This document shows, piece after piece, positions 50,520 through 59,824 of a stretch of 64,000 nt of DNA (the stretch's first letter is position 1; every line of letters starts with the position of its first letter). This DNA is from Mobiluncus sp034180645 (GTDB lineage Bacteria; Actinomycetota; Actinomycetes; Actinomycetales; Actinomycetaceae). Where the stretch lies: NCBI RefSeq assembly GCF_034180645.1, contig NZ_JAXFNY010000021.1:62001-126000 (forward strand). The letters run 5' to 3'. The notes beneath the pieces were generated by a model. It made no database searches. It saw nothing but the letters and a program-made list of their open reading frames with translations, and was not told where the DNA came from. The position numbers and the translations under genes are program-made.

Positions 50520-51197
50520 ATGGCTCTGACCACCGTCCACCTGATGCGCCACGGCGAAGTCGATAATCCCGAAGGGGTGCTATACGAACGGCTTGACGGC
50601 TTTGGGCTGACCGAACGAGGACGGGAAATGACGGCCCTGACGGCTCGCTGGCTGGCCACGGAAAACCGCGATATTGCCATGATTATGTCCTCCCCGCTGC
50701 AGCGCGCCCGGGAAAGCGCTGCCCCCGCGGCCGAAATTTTCCAGCTGCCCATTTTCACCGATTCACGCCTGACCGAGGCGGGAAATAAGCTACGTGGGCA
50801 AAAGATTCACCGTTCCTCGCTGACCTTGGCCCACCCGCGATACTGGCCGCTCTATGTGGCACCCTGGCTGCCGTCCTGGGGGGAACACTACCGAGACATC
50901 GCCCAGCGGATGTTTCGCGCGGTCGCTCACGCCAGAGCCTTGACTCCCCCCGGCCGGGAATCGCTGGTAGTTTCCCACCAACTGCCGATTTGGACCCTGC
51001 GGCGTTTCGTGGAGGGAAAGTCCTTAGTGCACGACCCGCGGAAACGCGAGTGCGCCCTGGCCTCCGTGACCTCGTTTTATTTCGATAACGCCACCTTAAT
51101 TGGCTTGGATTACGCCTCACCAGCGGAATCACTGGTAGCTCAGTCTCAGGACGTGACGCCGGGTAGTTCCAGTGCCGCGGTCAATACCGGTCGCTGA
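50520..51197 (+). CDS. Histidine phosphatase family protein
   Basis: A 225-residue phosphoglycerate-mutase-like phosphatase. The catalytic RHG is in HLMRHGEVDNPEGVLYERLDGFGLTERG at ~8-35. The second arginine is SPLQRARESA near 60. The second catalytic histidine is in LVVSHQLPIW near 156. It follows the HAD phosphatase by 51 bp in the same direction and may share its transcript. Substrate unknown. Confidence 0.88.
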   Translation: MALTTVHLMRHGEVDNPEGVLYERLDGFGLTERGREMTALTARWLATENRDIAMIMSSPLQRARESAAPAAEIFQLPIFTDSRLTEAGNKLRGQKIHRSSLTLAHPRYWPLYVAPWLPSWGEHYRDIAQRMFRAVAHARALTPPGRESLVVSHQLPIWTLRRFVEGKSLVHDPRKRECALASVTSFYFDNATLIGLDYASPAESLVAQSQDVTPGSSSAAVNTGR

Positions 51198-51246
51198 TTC
51201 GCGAGATTGCGCGATTTCTGACGCGCGGGTCGACGGGCCGCACCGC

Positions 51247-53103
51247 TCACGCCTGCTTAAACTGGCTGTGATACAGCTGGTAGTAAGCGCCGCGTTGAGC
51301 AAGCAATTGTTCATGGTTGCCAGATTCCACCAAGCGGCCCTCGTCAATGACCAGGATAATGTCCGCGCCGCGAATCGTGGAGAGCCGATGCGCGATGGTG
51401 AAGGTCGTTTTCCCATGCCCCAGGCGCGACATTGCCTTGGCTAGCTGCAGTTCAGTGCGGGTATCAACCGCGGAAGTCGCTTCGTCCAGAATGAGGATAT
51501 ACCGGTCGGCGTAAAACGCTCGCGCGATGGTGAGGAGCTGCTTTTCCCCGGCTGACAGCGCCGTGGAATCGTTGTCAATCAACGTGTCGTATCCGGCGGG
51601 CAGGGCTTTCACCAGGAAGTCCAGTCCGGATTGAGTCGCTGCCAGTTCCACCGCGGCTGGGTCCGGCGCGAGTTCACCAAAAGCAATGTTGGCGCGAATC
51701 GTGTCGTCTATGAGCCAGGGGTCTTGCGCCACCATGCCGATTTCGGCCCGCAGCCGTTCAATAGGAATCCGGCGGATATCGAGGCCGCCCATAGTGATGG
51801 TGCCGCTATCAGGGTCAACGTAGCGTTCCAACAGGTTAACCAGGGTGGTTTTGCCCGCTCCGGTGGGGCCCACGATGGCAATGGATTGGCCCTTTTCTAC
51901 GGTCAGGTTCAGGTCTCGGATGACGGGTTTGCCAGGCACATAAGAGAACGTCACGTTGTCGAACACGATGCGACCGTCCTGTAGCGCCGCACCGCAGTCG
52001 GCCGTCCCTTCGTCCTGGTCAGAAGTGGGGTCGGGCCCGCAGATGAGCGGGGCCACCCGATCGGTTTCGATTTCGGAATCGGTTTCGTCAATGAATCCGA
52101 ACAGGCGCTCGGCGCTGGCCAGCGCGCTTTGCATCAGGTTCAAAATCTGCATGACCGCGGCCAGCGGCATAGAAAAGTTGCGCGAATATTGGATAAACGC
52201 CTGAACTCCCCCGATGGTCATCATGCCGGATAGCACGAACCAGGCACCGATTACCGCAACCAAAACAAAGGACAGGTTAGACACCAAAATCAGCATTGGC
52301 TGCATCAGCATGGAGATGAACTGCGCTTTGAAACTGGCTTGGGTGAACGTCTCATTTTCCCCCGCGAAACGTTGGGAATAGGTCGGTGTCAAACCGTGTA
52401 AAGTGAGGATTTGTTGACCGGAGAAGGATTCCTCGACTAGGGTCGAGACCACTCCGGTTTGGTCCCATTGTTGTTTAAAGTAGGGTTGGGATTTTTTCAT
52501 GATGAACCCGGCTCCCGCCCCGACGATGGGCAAAATCAGCAAGGTCAGCAACGCCAGCCACGGGGAGATTACGAACATCATCACCGTGACCGCCACAATG
52601 GAAATGAGCGAGTCTAAGGCCCGCCCCAGAACTTGCTGCAGGGTCTGGGTGATGTTGTCGACATCGTTAGTGGTGCGAGACACCAGGTCGCCCCGGTCGT
52701 GAGACTCCAGGTAAGACACGGACAGCCGGTTGACCTTATCGTTGGCGGCGTTTCGTAGCCGGTAGCCCAAACGTTGCACCACCAGCCGGTTAATCCGCTG
52801 CCCAAGGTAGCCCAAGATTGCGGCGACCACACTGAGGCTCAACGCCACCACAAGGTTTTGTACCAGCCGGTCCACTTTTCCGGCCAGAATGTTATCGGTG
52901 GCGAAACCGAGAATCGCGGGAACCAGGCTCATCGAGATGGTTCCCGCCAGAATCATGAAAAATTCCAGCCCGATTAATCCCAGGAAAGGCTTAAGCTCAA
53001 CGAATAGCCGGCGCCAAGCCGCGCGGGCGTTGCGGGGCTTATCGTGCGGGTTGGGTGCCCCGTGCGGGCCACGCCGAACAGAGCGTCTCTGATTTGGAGG
53101 CAT
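51247..53103 (-). CDS. Heterodimeric ABC exporter, subunit with consensus Walker B
   Basis: A 618-residue half-transporter with six membrane helices (~45-340) and an NBD. Walker A is GPTGAGKTT near 415, the signature is degenerate (LSAGEKQLL for LSGGQ), Walker B LILDEATSAVD keeps the catalytic Glu, and the H-loop is TIAHRLSTI. It starts by 1-bp overlap (TAATG) after its partner, so the two form a heterodimer. The family exports drugs, lipids or peptides. Confidence 0.92.
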   Translation of the reverse strand: MPPNQRRSVRRGPHGAPNPHDKPRNARAAWRRLFVELKPFLGLIGLEFFMILAGTISMSLVPAILGFATDNILAGKVDRLVQNLVVALSLSVVAAILGYLGQRINRLVVQRLGYRLRNAANDKVNRLSVSYLESHDRGDLVSRTTNDVDNITQTLQQVLGRALDSLISIVAVTVMMFVISPWLALLTLLILPIVGAGAGFIMKKSQPYFKQQWDQTGVVSTLVEESFSGQQILTLHGLTPTYSQRFAGENETFTQASFKAQFISMLMQPMLILVSNLSFVLVAVIGAWFVLSGMMTIGGVQAFIQYSRNFSMPLAAVMQILNLMQSALASAERLFGFIDETDSEIETDRVAPLICGPDPTSDQDEGTADCGAALQDGRIVFDNVTFSYVPGKPVIRDLNLTVEKGQSIAIVGPTGAGKTTLVNLLERYVDPDSGTITMGGLDIRRIPIERLRAEIGMVAQDPWLIDDTIRANIAFGELAPDPAAVELAATQSGLDFLVKALPAGYDTLIDNDSTALSAGEKQLLTIARAFYADRYILILDEATSAVDTRTELQLAKAMSRLGHGKTTFTIAHRLSTIRGADIILVIDEGRLVESGNHEQLLAQRGAYYQLYHSQFKQA

Positions 53104-54848
53104 TATGGCACCTCCTCCAAGGACAGCTGGGACTCCACGATTTCTTGGTAAGCTCCGCAGTCAGCCAACAGCTGCTCATGGGTTCCCAGACCCACCATCC
53201 GACCCTCATCGAGCACGATGATTTGATCCGCGTGACGCACCGAAGCGATACGCTGCGCCACAAAAATCCGGCTGACCGGCCCCTCCAAACTGTTGAGCTC
53301 CGCGCGCAGCTTCGCCTCGGTAGCAAAATCCAGAGCCGAGAACGGATCATCGAGAAACACCAACGCAGAGCCCCGGAACAGGGCTCGTGCCACCGAAAGC
53401 CGCTGACGCTGCCCCCCGGAAAAATTCTTGCCCCCCGCACTGACCTCGGCGTCCAGGCCGCCGTCCAAGGCAGACACAAAGTCCCCGGCTTGTGCCCGAC
53501 GCAACGCCACCCAGACCTTCTCACGTATTTCATCCGTGATTTGCGTTGTCTCCATCCCGGAAACGGTGGAGGCAATAGTGCCCGAGAACAGGTAACTGTT
53601 TTGGGGAACGTAAGCGATGTGGCGATGCCACTGGTCAAGGTCGAGGTCTCGCAAGTCCACTCCGTTGACCGTAATCTGTCCGGCGGTAGGATCCAAGGAC
53701 CGCATCATCAAGCGCAAAAGGGAGGTTTTGCCGCTGCCGGTGGATCCGATGATGGCGGTGCTCTGGCCCGGTTTGATACGGAAGTTCAGGTCCTGCAGCA
53801 AAGGCCGGCTGGCTCCCGCAAAACCCACCGAAACTCCCTCGAAAGCCAAGGTAAACGGCTCTGCGGGGAAAGCCGCAGGAGTGTGGGGTGTGCTGATTTC
53901 GGGAAGGGTCGAGATGACTTCAGTCAGACGTTTGGCACACACCTCGGCACGAGGCACCATCACGAACATGAACGAAGCCATCATGACCGCTCCGAGCAGC
54001 TGCATCAGGTAGGTCAGGAAAGCGACAATATCCCCGATTTCCATTTGACCCGAAGAGTAGCGGCCCGCCCCGAACCAGATGACCCCAATCGAGGAGAGCA
54101 TGACGATGAGCTGCACCGCGGGAATCATCAGCGCGAACAGGTTACCCAGGCGCAAAGCGACATCACGCAAATCCCGATTAGTGGTATCAAAACGTTCGTT
54201 CATGAACGTTTTGCGGCCAAAAGCACGCACGATACGCACCCCGGAAAGCGCCTCGCGGATACGCGCCGCCACCGCGTCGATACGTTCCTGCTGAACTTTG
54301 AACAAAGGCGACATGAAGTGCATCAAGATGCCCACCACCAGTAGCAGCACCGGCACCGCCACCAGGAACAGCAAGGACAGCGGGGCGTCTAGGGACACCG
54401 CCATGATGACCGCGCCCACGCCCATTATGGGGGCTTGAATCATGACGATGAAAGTCATCAGAATCACGCTTTGCACCTGGTTGATGTCGTTGGTGGCACG
54501 GGTAATCAGCGAGGCGGAACCGAAGCGGTGCATTTGGGACGAGCTGAAAGTCAATACCTGGTCATAGACCTTTTGGCGCACATCGCGACCAATCCACATG
54601 GCAATCCGACCGCTGAAATAGGCCGAGACGACCATGCCGAGGGTCTGTATGACGGTCGCTACCAGCATGATGCCGCCGAGTTTCCAAATCAGGGCGAGGC
54701 TTTGGCCGACGATTCCATCGTTGATGATGTCCGCGTTCAGAGTCGGCAGCCACAGGCTGGCTAAACATTGCACGACCTGGGCAATAATCACAATCACCAG
54801 GAAGGCCCAACGCCGCGGCATGTGCTCTCGCCACAGCTTTAACAGCAT
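53103..54848 (-). CDS. Heterodimeric ABC exporter, subunit with degenerate ATP site
   Basis: A 581-residue half-transporter with six membrane helices (~15-320). Its NBD has Walker A GSTGSGKTS near 370 and canonical signature SGGQRQRLSVARA. Walker B is FLDDPFSALD (Asp in place of the catalytic Glu), and the H-loop is FVAQRIASV (Gln in place of His). Paired with the LSAGE subunit next door, one ATP site loses its signature, catalytic Glu and His, while the other stays intact. This is the LmrCD/TM287-288 pattern. Confidence 0.92.
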   Translation of the reverse strand: MLLKLWREHMPRRWAFLVIVIIAQVVQCLASLWLPTLNADIINDGIVGQSLALIWKLGGIMLVATVIQTLGMVVSAYFSGRIAMWIGRDVRQKVYDQVLTFSSSQMHRFGSASLITRATNDINQVQSVILMTFIVMIQAPIMGVGAVIMAVSLDAPLSLLFLVAVPVLLLVVGILMHFMSPLFKVQQERIDAVAARIREALSGVRIVRAFGRKTFMNERFDTTNRDLRDVALRLGNLFALMIPAVQLIVMLSSIGVIWFGAGRYSSGQMEIGDIVAFLTYLMQLLGAVMMASFMFVMVPRAEVCAKRLTEVISTLPEISTPHTPAAFPAEPFTLAFEGVSVGFAGASRPLLQDLNFRIKPGQSTAIIGSTGSGKTSLLRLMMRSLDPTAGQITVNGVDLRDLDLDQWHRHIAYVPQNSYLFSGTIASTVSGMETTQITDEIREKVWVALRRAQAGDFVSALDGGLDAEVSAGGKNFSGGQRQRLSVARALFRGSALVFLDDPFSALDFATEAKLRAELNSLEGPVSRIFVAQRIASVRHADQIIVLDEGRMVGLGTHEQLLADCGAYQEIVESQLSLEEVP

Positions 54849-55046
54849 CAGGACCTCCGGGAATAGTTAAATATTTTAAAAACCAGTAGTCAGTTTGGCA
54901 CAAATTCACGGGAGACGCACAACTTCGCTTTTTCGCTGAAACTGGCATACATTTCCCGAGGCTTCGGGCAAGAGCTCCCCAGGGCGGTTAGAATGAAAAG
55001 GTCACGTCACCGGGAAAGACCCCGAGAAGCGATTGAATAGGATTTT

Positions 55047-55454
55047 ATGAGCGAGAACGCCACATACGAACAAATGCTGGCCCAGATTGACCCCAGAATC
55101 GGGGTGGAGTACGTGTTCGCCAGCGTCACCGAGCTGCCACCGGACGTGGAGCCGGTCGCGTTGATTCGCGAGCCGGAAGGCATCACTATCGGGGTGACTT
55201 TGGAAGAAGCCGCCCGCGCCGGTCTCAGCACTGACGATCCCTACACGATTATTACCCTGTCAGCACCGGGATCCTTGGACGTGGTGGGGTTAAACTCGGG
55301 GATTGCTCAAGTGTTGTCCTCCCGCTCCATCCCGGCAAACATTTTTTCAGGCATCTATCACACCCATATTTTTGTGCCGTCCAAGCTGGCGGCCGAGGCC
55401 AAAGTCGTACTCGAAGACGTGTCCGGCCAAGCCAAAGCCTGGCTCAATATGTAA
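55047..55454 (+). CDS. ACT-domain protein
   Basis: A 135-residue protein with two ACT-like halves, about residues 15-75 (ASVTELPPDVEPVALIREPEGITIGV) and 66-130 (YTIITLSAPGSLDVVGLNSGIAQVLSSRSIPANIFSGIYHTHIFVP). It resembles the CASTOR/ACT_7 family, stand-alone amino-acid-binding domains that act as sensors. It precedes the GalT-like gene by 34 bp, so the two may be co-expressed. Ligand and target are unknown. Confidence 0.8.
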   Translation: MSENATYEQMLAQIDPRIGVEYVFASVTELPPDVEPVALIREPEGITIGVTLEEAARAGLSTDDPYTIITLSAPGSLDVVGLNSGIAQVLSSRSIPANIFSGIYHTHIFVPSKLAAEAKVVLEDVSGQAKAWLNM

Positions 55455-55488
55455 GCCAGGCACCAACCCCAAAGGAACACTGTTCATA

Positions 55489-56820
55489 ATGAAGGATAAA
55501 AACCCTCTCCTACTGAATCCTGACCCGATGGATCGGATGGCAGACGGCACCATCAAACAGCGCAATCCCTTGACCGGGACCCAAGTGTGGACCGTGACGA
55601 GCCGCGGGAAACGACCCCACTCCCACCGTCGCGTTCTGCTCGACCGGCCACGGCTGCTGCTTCCCTCCGAGTTCACCAACGCCTGCGCCTTTTGCGCGGA
55701 CCGCTACTTCGACACCCCGCCGGAAAAATCCCGTTTGGTCAAAGGCTTGGACTCCAAGTTCCACATCATTGAAGGCCTACCCGCCTCCTCCATGCACGAC
55801 ATGGTGGCAGAGTTTCGGCGGATTCCCAACCTTTTTGAGATTGTTTCCTACGACTACTGGCACGAAAACCACAACCACTACCCCACCGAGGCCCAGAATC
55901 GGCGCATGGCTGACTACCTGGCTTCTGCCGCGGGGTATGACCACGTTTTGCACGTGGTGAAAATGCGCCTAGAGGCTTCCGGTGAGGACCACCTGGAAAC
56001 TATCCCCGATGATGCTTTGCTGCAATACGCCAACGGTTTGTTTGCTGGAGGGCACGACGTTATCGTGGCACGGCGTCACTACGTGGACGGGGCGACCCGG
56101 ACAGATCAAAACGCTTCAGCCGGGACCTTGAGCGTTGCGGAACACCGTGCCTACATCGGCTACACCATCGCCGCCCTGAAAGATTTATACAACTTGAATC
56201 CCGCCGTGAAATACGTCACCGCTTTCCAAAATTGGTTGAAGCCAGCCGGAGCGTCCTTTGACCACCTGCATAAACAACTGGTGGCAGTGGACGAATACGG
56301 GGTCCAGATTGAAGCCGAAGCGGCGCGCGTGGCAGAAAACCCAGCCATCTACCGGCAAATCCTGCACTATGTGGCCCACCGGCAAATGATGATTCTGGGC
56401 AACGACTACGCGGTAGGGTTCGCTGACTTCGGTCACCGCTATCAGACCATCGCGGTCTGGCCGTTGGGACCGGCGCTGCTGCCGTGGGAATACACTCGCG
56501 AACAGGTTGATGGTATTTCTGACGTGTTGCACGCGCTGCACTGTGCGGTCGGGCCCGCGGTGCCCACCAACGAAGAATGGTATCACCGACCTGTTGACCT
56601 CGATGTCCCCATGCGGTTCCGCATCCTGTTAAAGCAGCGCACCTCGACCCTGGCGGGCTTTGAAGGCTCCACCCGGATTTACCTCAACTCGGTCGACCCG
56701 TGGACGTTGCGTGACGAAATGGTGGAACTGCTTGAGAAAAAGCGCGATCAAGGTCTCATCGCGCCCTCGCTGCGGCTGGGCAACGATTATCGTCTGCCAA
56801 AAAATCCCTTGGGGGAATAG
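55489..56820 (+). CDS. DUF4921/GalT-like nucleotidyltransferase-family protein
   Basis: A 443-residue protein with the HIT/GalT-type fold. The N-terminal segment has CAFCADRYFDTPPE (a CxxC metal site) near residues 65-78. A histidine-rich YDYWHENHNHYPTE is near 120, and the GalT-like active-site region is FQNWLKPAGASFDHLHKQLVAVDE near 245-270, where His-x-His-x-Gln is reduced to DHLHKQ. Such proteins are annotated DUF4921. They may transfer a nucleotidyl group between sugars or act as phosphorylases. ATG at 55489 has AAAGGA 12 nt ahead. Confidence 0.75.
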   Translation: MKDKNPLLLNPDPMDRMADGTIKQRNPLTGTQVWTVTSRGKRPHSHRRVLLDRPRLLLPSEFTNACAFCADRYFDTPPEKSRLVKGLDSKFHIIEGLPASSMHDMVAEFRRIPNLFEIVSYDYWHENHNHYPTEAQNRRMADYLASAAGYDHVLHVVKMRLEASGEDHLETIPDDALLQYANGLFAGGHDVIVARRHYVDGATRTDQNASAGTLSVAEHRAYIGYTIAALKDLYNLNPAVKYVTAFQNWLKPAGASFDHLHKQLVAVDEYGVQIEAEAARVAENPAIYRQILHYVAHRQMMILGNDYAVGFADFGHRYQTIAVWPLGPALLPWEYTREQVDGISDVLHALHCAVGPAVPTNEEWYHRPVDLDVPMRFRILLKQRTSTLAGFEGSTRIYLNSVDPWTLRDEMVELLEKKRDQGLIAPSLRLGNDYRLPKNPLGE

Positions 56821-56951
56821 CCCGTTCCACCCCGCGCGACCGCATCGGCAAAACCCGCGGCGGTACTCTCGACCGAACCGAAGCTTGACCCGATAACATG
56901 GAGGGGACGCTGTTGTTTGGCGTAAACCTGACAAGGATTTAAGGAGAAAAC

Positions 56952-57215
56952 GTGGACATCGGACAAAAAGTTGTGAATGTGGCGGCTGTGGCCGCGGCCG
57001 GTCTGGTCAGCGACAGCATCGTCAGGTTGGGATGGAGGATGGCCACCGGAGCCAATCCCCCCAAGGACGATGACATCGAGGTCGGATTGGCTCAAGCCAT
57101 CGTTTTCGCGGTTCTTTCCGGGGTTTTGTTAGCCATTATCAGGCGTTTCACCGTGCGTACCGCCAGTCAGTGGTGGATTAATAAACACGGCGAGGCCGGC
57201 ATCGAACGCGTCTAG
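56952..57215 (+). CDS. DUF4235 small membrane protein
   Basis: An 87-residue protein with an N-terminal membrane helix (VVNVAAVAAAGLVSDSIVRLGW) and a second one (~47-68, GLAQAIVFAVLSGVLLAIIRRF), and a conserved W-x-x-ATG-x-x-PP loop. These are the hallmarks of actinobacterial DUF4235 proteins of unknown function. GTG start with AAGGAG 5 nt ahead. Confidence 0.82.
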   Translation: MDIGQKVVNVAAVAAAGLVSDSIVRLGWRMATGANPPKDDDIEVGLAQAIVFAVLSGVLLAIIRRFTVRTASQWWINKHGEAGIERV

Positions 57216-57239
57216 GGGCGCCAAAGTTCGGGTTCGGAC

Positions 57240-58277
57240 TCAGAGGGAAACGACAAAATCGTCCTGGTCAATGACGACCCCGTTAGTCGCTTCGGCCAGC
57301 TCCCTGGCTACAGCTTCGATGGCGTCAATGACTGTCAGCCGGTCCAGGCGCATCGCCCGTTTCAATTTACTTTCCTCAGTGATGGTGATTTCCGGGGCCA
57401 TCCAGGAGATGGCGTAGCTCACGCAACCGTCTTCGGCATGTCCCAAGGCCGGAGGGATAGCGGTTTCTCCCTGCACCACTACGTGAACAGATGATTTCTG
57501 GGTCACGTCAGCAGCAATCGCGTAAGCGTCGACCATCATGGGCATGGACATAGCGGCCTCATCGTAGGCTTCCGCTTCCGCGTGTAGCCACGCCCGTTCG
57601 TCCGGGCTGACTCCGGATTGAATGCGGGAGCGCAATCCGTCGGGATCGTAGTTGGCGCGCTCCTCGGGGGTGGTCAGTCGAGGTGCTTTAGGCCCCGAGC
57701 GGCGCTGTGTCTGTTCAGTTTCATTTCCCATCAGCAGGGTTGCGATAGGCAAAGCTCGCTGCACCACCTGGAGGCAAGCCGCGGGTTCCAACCAAATTCC
57801 GGACAAAACCCGCAGATTCACCGCGGAATCCGGATCCGGGACAATGATGGGACCAGTCGAGAACCGCAAGGCGCCAGCCAAACGCCGCGCTATACGCCGT
57901 AGCCCTTGCAAAACTTCCAGTTCCAGCCCTTCCGGGCCGCCTTCGCGAAACGCATCCCACAAGGGGTCACTGCCCTGTAGCCACTGCGGCACCGGTTTCC
58001 CACGCAAGGCGGGAACCCCCGCCAAATACGCGAACTTCAGGCGGCTGGGCAGCCCCAAACCCACAATCGCCTCAGGCGTCAAATCCCAAGGACCGGTCAG
58101 ATACGCCTCTTTTTTCAGCTCTAAAAGCCCTGGCCCCAGGCGCGAACACTCGGTCCAGATTTGGCCTGCCAGAATGTCGATTTCTTCGGGCTGTACGTCA
58201 TCGGCTACCGCCAGCAAGTGAAAAGGCTCGGCGTCTGACAAATCCAAAGAATCGTGGCGATTGGCCGGTGACAACAT
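57240..58277 (-). CDS. Uncharacterised 345-residue protein
   Basis: An intact frame with normal codon use that I do not recognise. No signal peptide or membrane helix. The N-terminal half is rich in acidic and leucine residues (HLLAVADDVQPEEIDILAGQIW), followed by a Pro/Arg-rich linker (TQRRSGPKAPRLTTPEERANYD) at ~190-215 and a C-terminal domain (SVHVVVQGETAIPPALGHAEDG, then EAVARELAEATNGVVIDQDDFVVSL) that could be an alpha/beta fold. It lies downstream of dcd on the same strand, after a 141-bp gap. Confidence 0.72.
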   Translation of the reverse strand: MLSPANRHDSLDLSDAEPFHLLAVADDVQPEEIDILAGQIWTECSRLGPGLLELKKEAYLTGPWDLTPEAIVGLGLPSRLKFAYLAGVPALRGKPVPQWLQGSDPLWDAFREGGPEGLELEVLQGLRRIARRLAGALRFSTGPIIVPDPDSAVNLRVLSGIWLEPAACLQVVQRALPIATLLMGNETEQTQRRSGPKAPRLTTPEERANYDPDGLRSRIQSGVSPDERAWLHAEAEAYDEAAMSMPMMVDAYAIAADVTQKSSVHVVVQGETAIPPALGHAEDGCVSYAISWMAPEITITEESKLKRAMRLDRLTVIDAIEAVARELAEATNGVVIDQDDFVVSL

Positions 58278-58418
58278 GGTTTTCTTCCTTCCAAAGACTG
58301 GTCTGCGGGGTCGTTACCGGGCAGCGCTACCGGGGCGACACATCTGGGTCGCGGAGGGGGCAAGCACGGTGGTGTTTCGTGGCGTTTGTTCACCGCGCCC
58401 GCAACGGGGAAAAACGAT

Positions 58419-59039
58419 TCACAGTTCCGTGTCGGGATGTGGTACAGCCACAATCCCGCGCCCTTCCGGGACCTCTACCTGGCTGAAATTCAGGTATGAA
58501 CGTGAGGCGGTAGGGCCGCGCTGGCCCTGGTAGCGAGAGCCCTTCGCGCCGGAGCCGTAGGGAGCCTCGGCCGGGGAGGACATCTGGAAGAAACACAGCT
58601 GACCGATTTTCATCCCCGGGTACAGGGCAATCGGCATAGTCGCCGTGTTGGACAGCTCTAGGGTGATATGGCCGGTAAAGCCCGGATCGATGAACCCCGC
58701 GGTCGAGTGAGTCAGCAATCCCAGACGTCCCAGCGAGGATTTCCCTTCCAATCGCGCCGCGACATCCTCGGGCAAGGTCACGTGTTCAAAAGTGGAACCC
58801 AACACGAACTCTCCCGGGTGTAAGATAAGCGGTTTGTCACCAGTATCCACCAGGCGGGTCAGCTCAGTTTGCTCTTTCGACGGATCAATCAAGCCATATT
58901 TGTGGTTATCGAACAGGCGAAAGTACCGGTCCAGACGAATGTCCACCGAAGCAGGCTGGACGGCATCAGGATCCCAAGGATCCAGCACGACTTTGCCTTG
59001 GGCTACCAGAGCGCGTATATCACGGTCAGAAATCAGCAT
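58419..59039 (-). CDS. dcd: dCTP deaminase (dUMP-forming type)
   Basis: A 206-residue homotrimeric enzyme. Landmarks are LISDRDIRALV at the start, VQPASVDIRLDRYFRLF near 27, GEFVLGSTFEHVTLP near 76, the nucleotide site EGKSSLGRLGLLTHSTAGFIDPGF near 98-121 with the catalytic Glu, and IGQLCFFQMSSPAE. In mycobacteria and other actinobacteria this form both deaminates dCTP and removes pyrophosphate to give dUMP for thymidylate synthesis. The C-terminal ~15 residues extend beyond the short mycobacterial form. Confidence 0.94.
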   Translation of the reverse strand: MLISDRDIRALVAQGKVVLDPWDPDAVQPASVDIRLDRYFRLFDNHKYGLIDPSKEQTELTRLVDTGDKPLILHPGEFVLGSTFEHVTLPEDVAARLEGKSSLGRLGLLTHSTAGFIDPGFTGHITLELSNTATMPIALYPGMKIGQLCFFQMSSPAEAPYGSGAKGSRYQGQRGPTASRSYLNFSQVEVPEGRGIVAVPHPDTEL

Positions 59040-59057
59040 GACACCATGCTATCGCCT

Positions 59058-59639
59058 CTAAGAAGCGGGTTGGGCGTCAACGATTTCCACATAAAAAGCC
59101 AAAGGCGAGTTTGGCGGAATCACCGGCGGACGACCTTCCTGACCGTAAGCCATTTCGGAAGGGATACCGAGGATAACTTTCGCCCCGACCTTTTGCCCGG
59201 ATAGCCCCTGAGTCCAGCCGGGAATGACCTGCTGCAAGCTGAAAGATGCGGCTTCCCCGCGGGCAAAGGAAGAATCGAAGATGTCCCCCTGGCCCCATAC
59301 TTGACCCACGTAGTTAGCGGTGACGGTGTCGGTTTCACTGACCACAGCACCAGTCCCCTCTTGGACGACCCACGCCGTGTTCTGGTCCGGGGCGGGCATA
59401 TCCTTGGGGAACCCTACCGCGGTGTCAGCCCCGGAACCGACCACCTGGGGACGGTCGCCCTCGACGACAGCAGCAGGGGTGGACTTGGGTTCTTCAGGAG
59501 TGGAGGTGGCAGAGTTGGACGCAGCCGGGCTCTGGCTGGCAGCCTGTTCTTTGGCCTGAGTGGAGCAGGCGCTCAAGCTCAGAGTCAACGCCGCGGCGCC
59601 AGTGAGGAGGAACAGTTTAGGAACAATTTTCAAAGTCAT
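59058..59639 (-). CDS. FKBP-type peptidyl-prolyl isomerase lipoprotein
   Basis: A 193-residue lipoprotein. The signal peptide (KIVPKLFLLTGAAALTLSLS) ends in lipobox LSAC with Cys at residue 25. A Ser/Pro-rich linker (~26-60) precedes a single FKBP domain (~85-193) with VTANYVGQVWGQGDIFDSSF, GWTQGLSGQKVGAKVILGIPSEMAYG and PLAFYVEIVD. It folds secreted proteins at the outer face of the membrane. It lies 18 bp upstream of dcd on the same strand, so the two may be one transcript. Confidence 0.92.
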   Translation of the reverse strand: MTLKIVPKLFLLTGAAALTLSLSACSTQAKEQAASQSPAASNSATSTPEEPKSTPAAVVEGDRPQVVGSGADTAVGFPKDMPAPDQNTAWVVQEGTGAVVSETDTVTANYVGQVWGQGDIFDSSFARGEAASFSLQQVIPGWTQGLSGQKVGAKVILGIPSEMAYGQEGRPPVIPPNSPLAFYVEIVDAQPAS

Positions 59640-59824
59640 GGTTACACCCTAGCGGAAAAATCATTTGTCAACCCGCGTAAACCACCTCGGGCGAAGCCAC
59701 CGGTGGCAGGGTATCTCTAAGTCTCACCCACTGATTAGTTCCCACTATTTCAAACCGCCCTAATGAAAAGGGCAAAGCCATTACAATGATTTGACCGCAT
59801 ATTGATACCCAACCAGGAGGTTAT

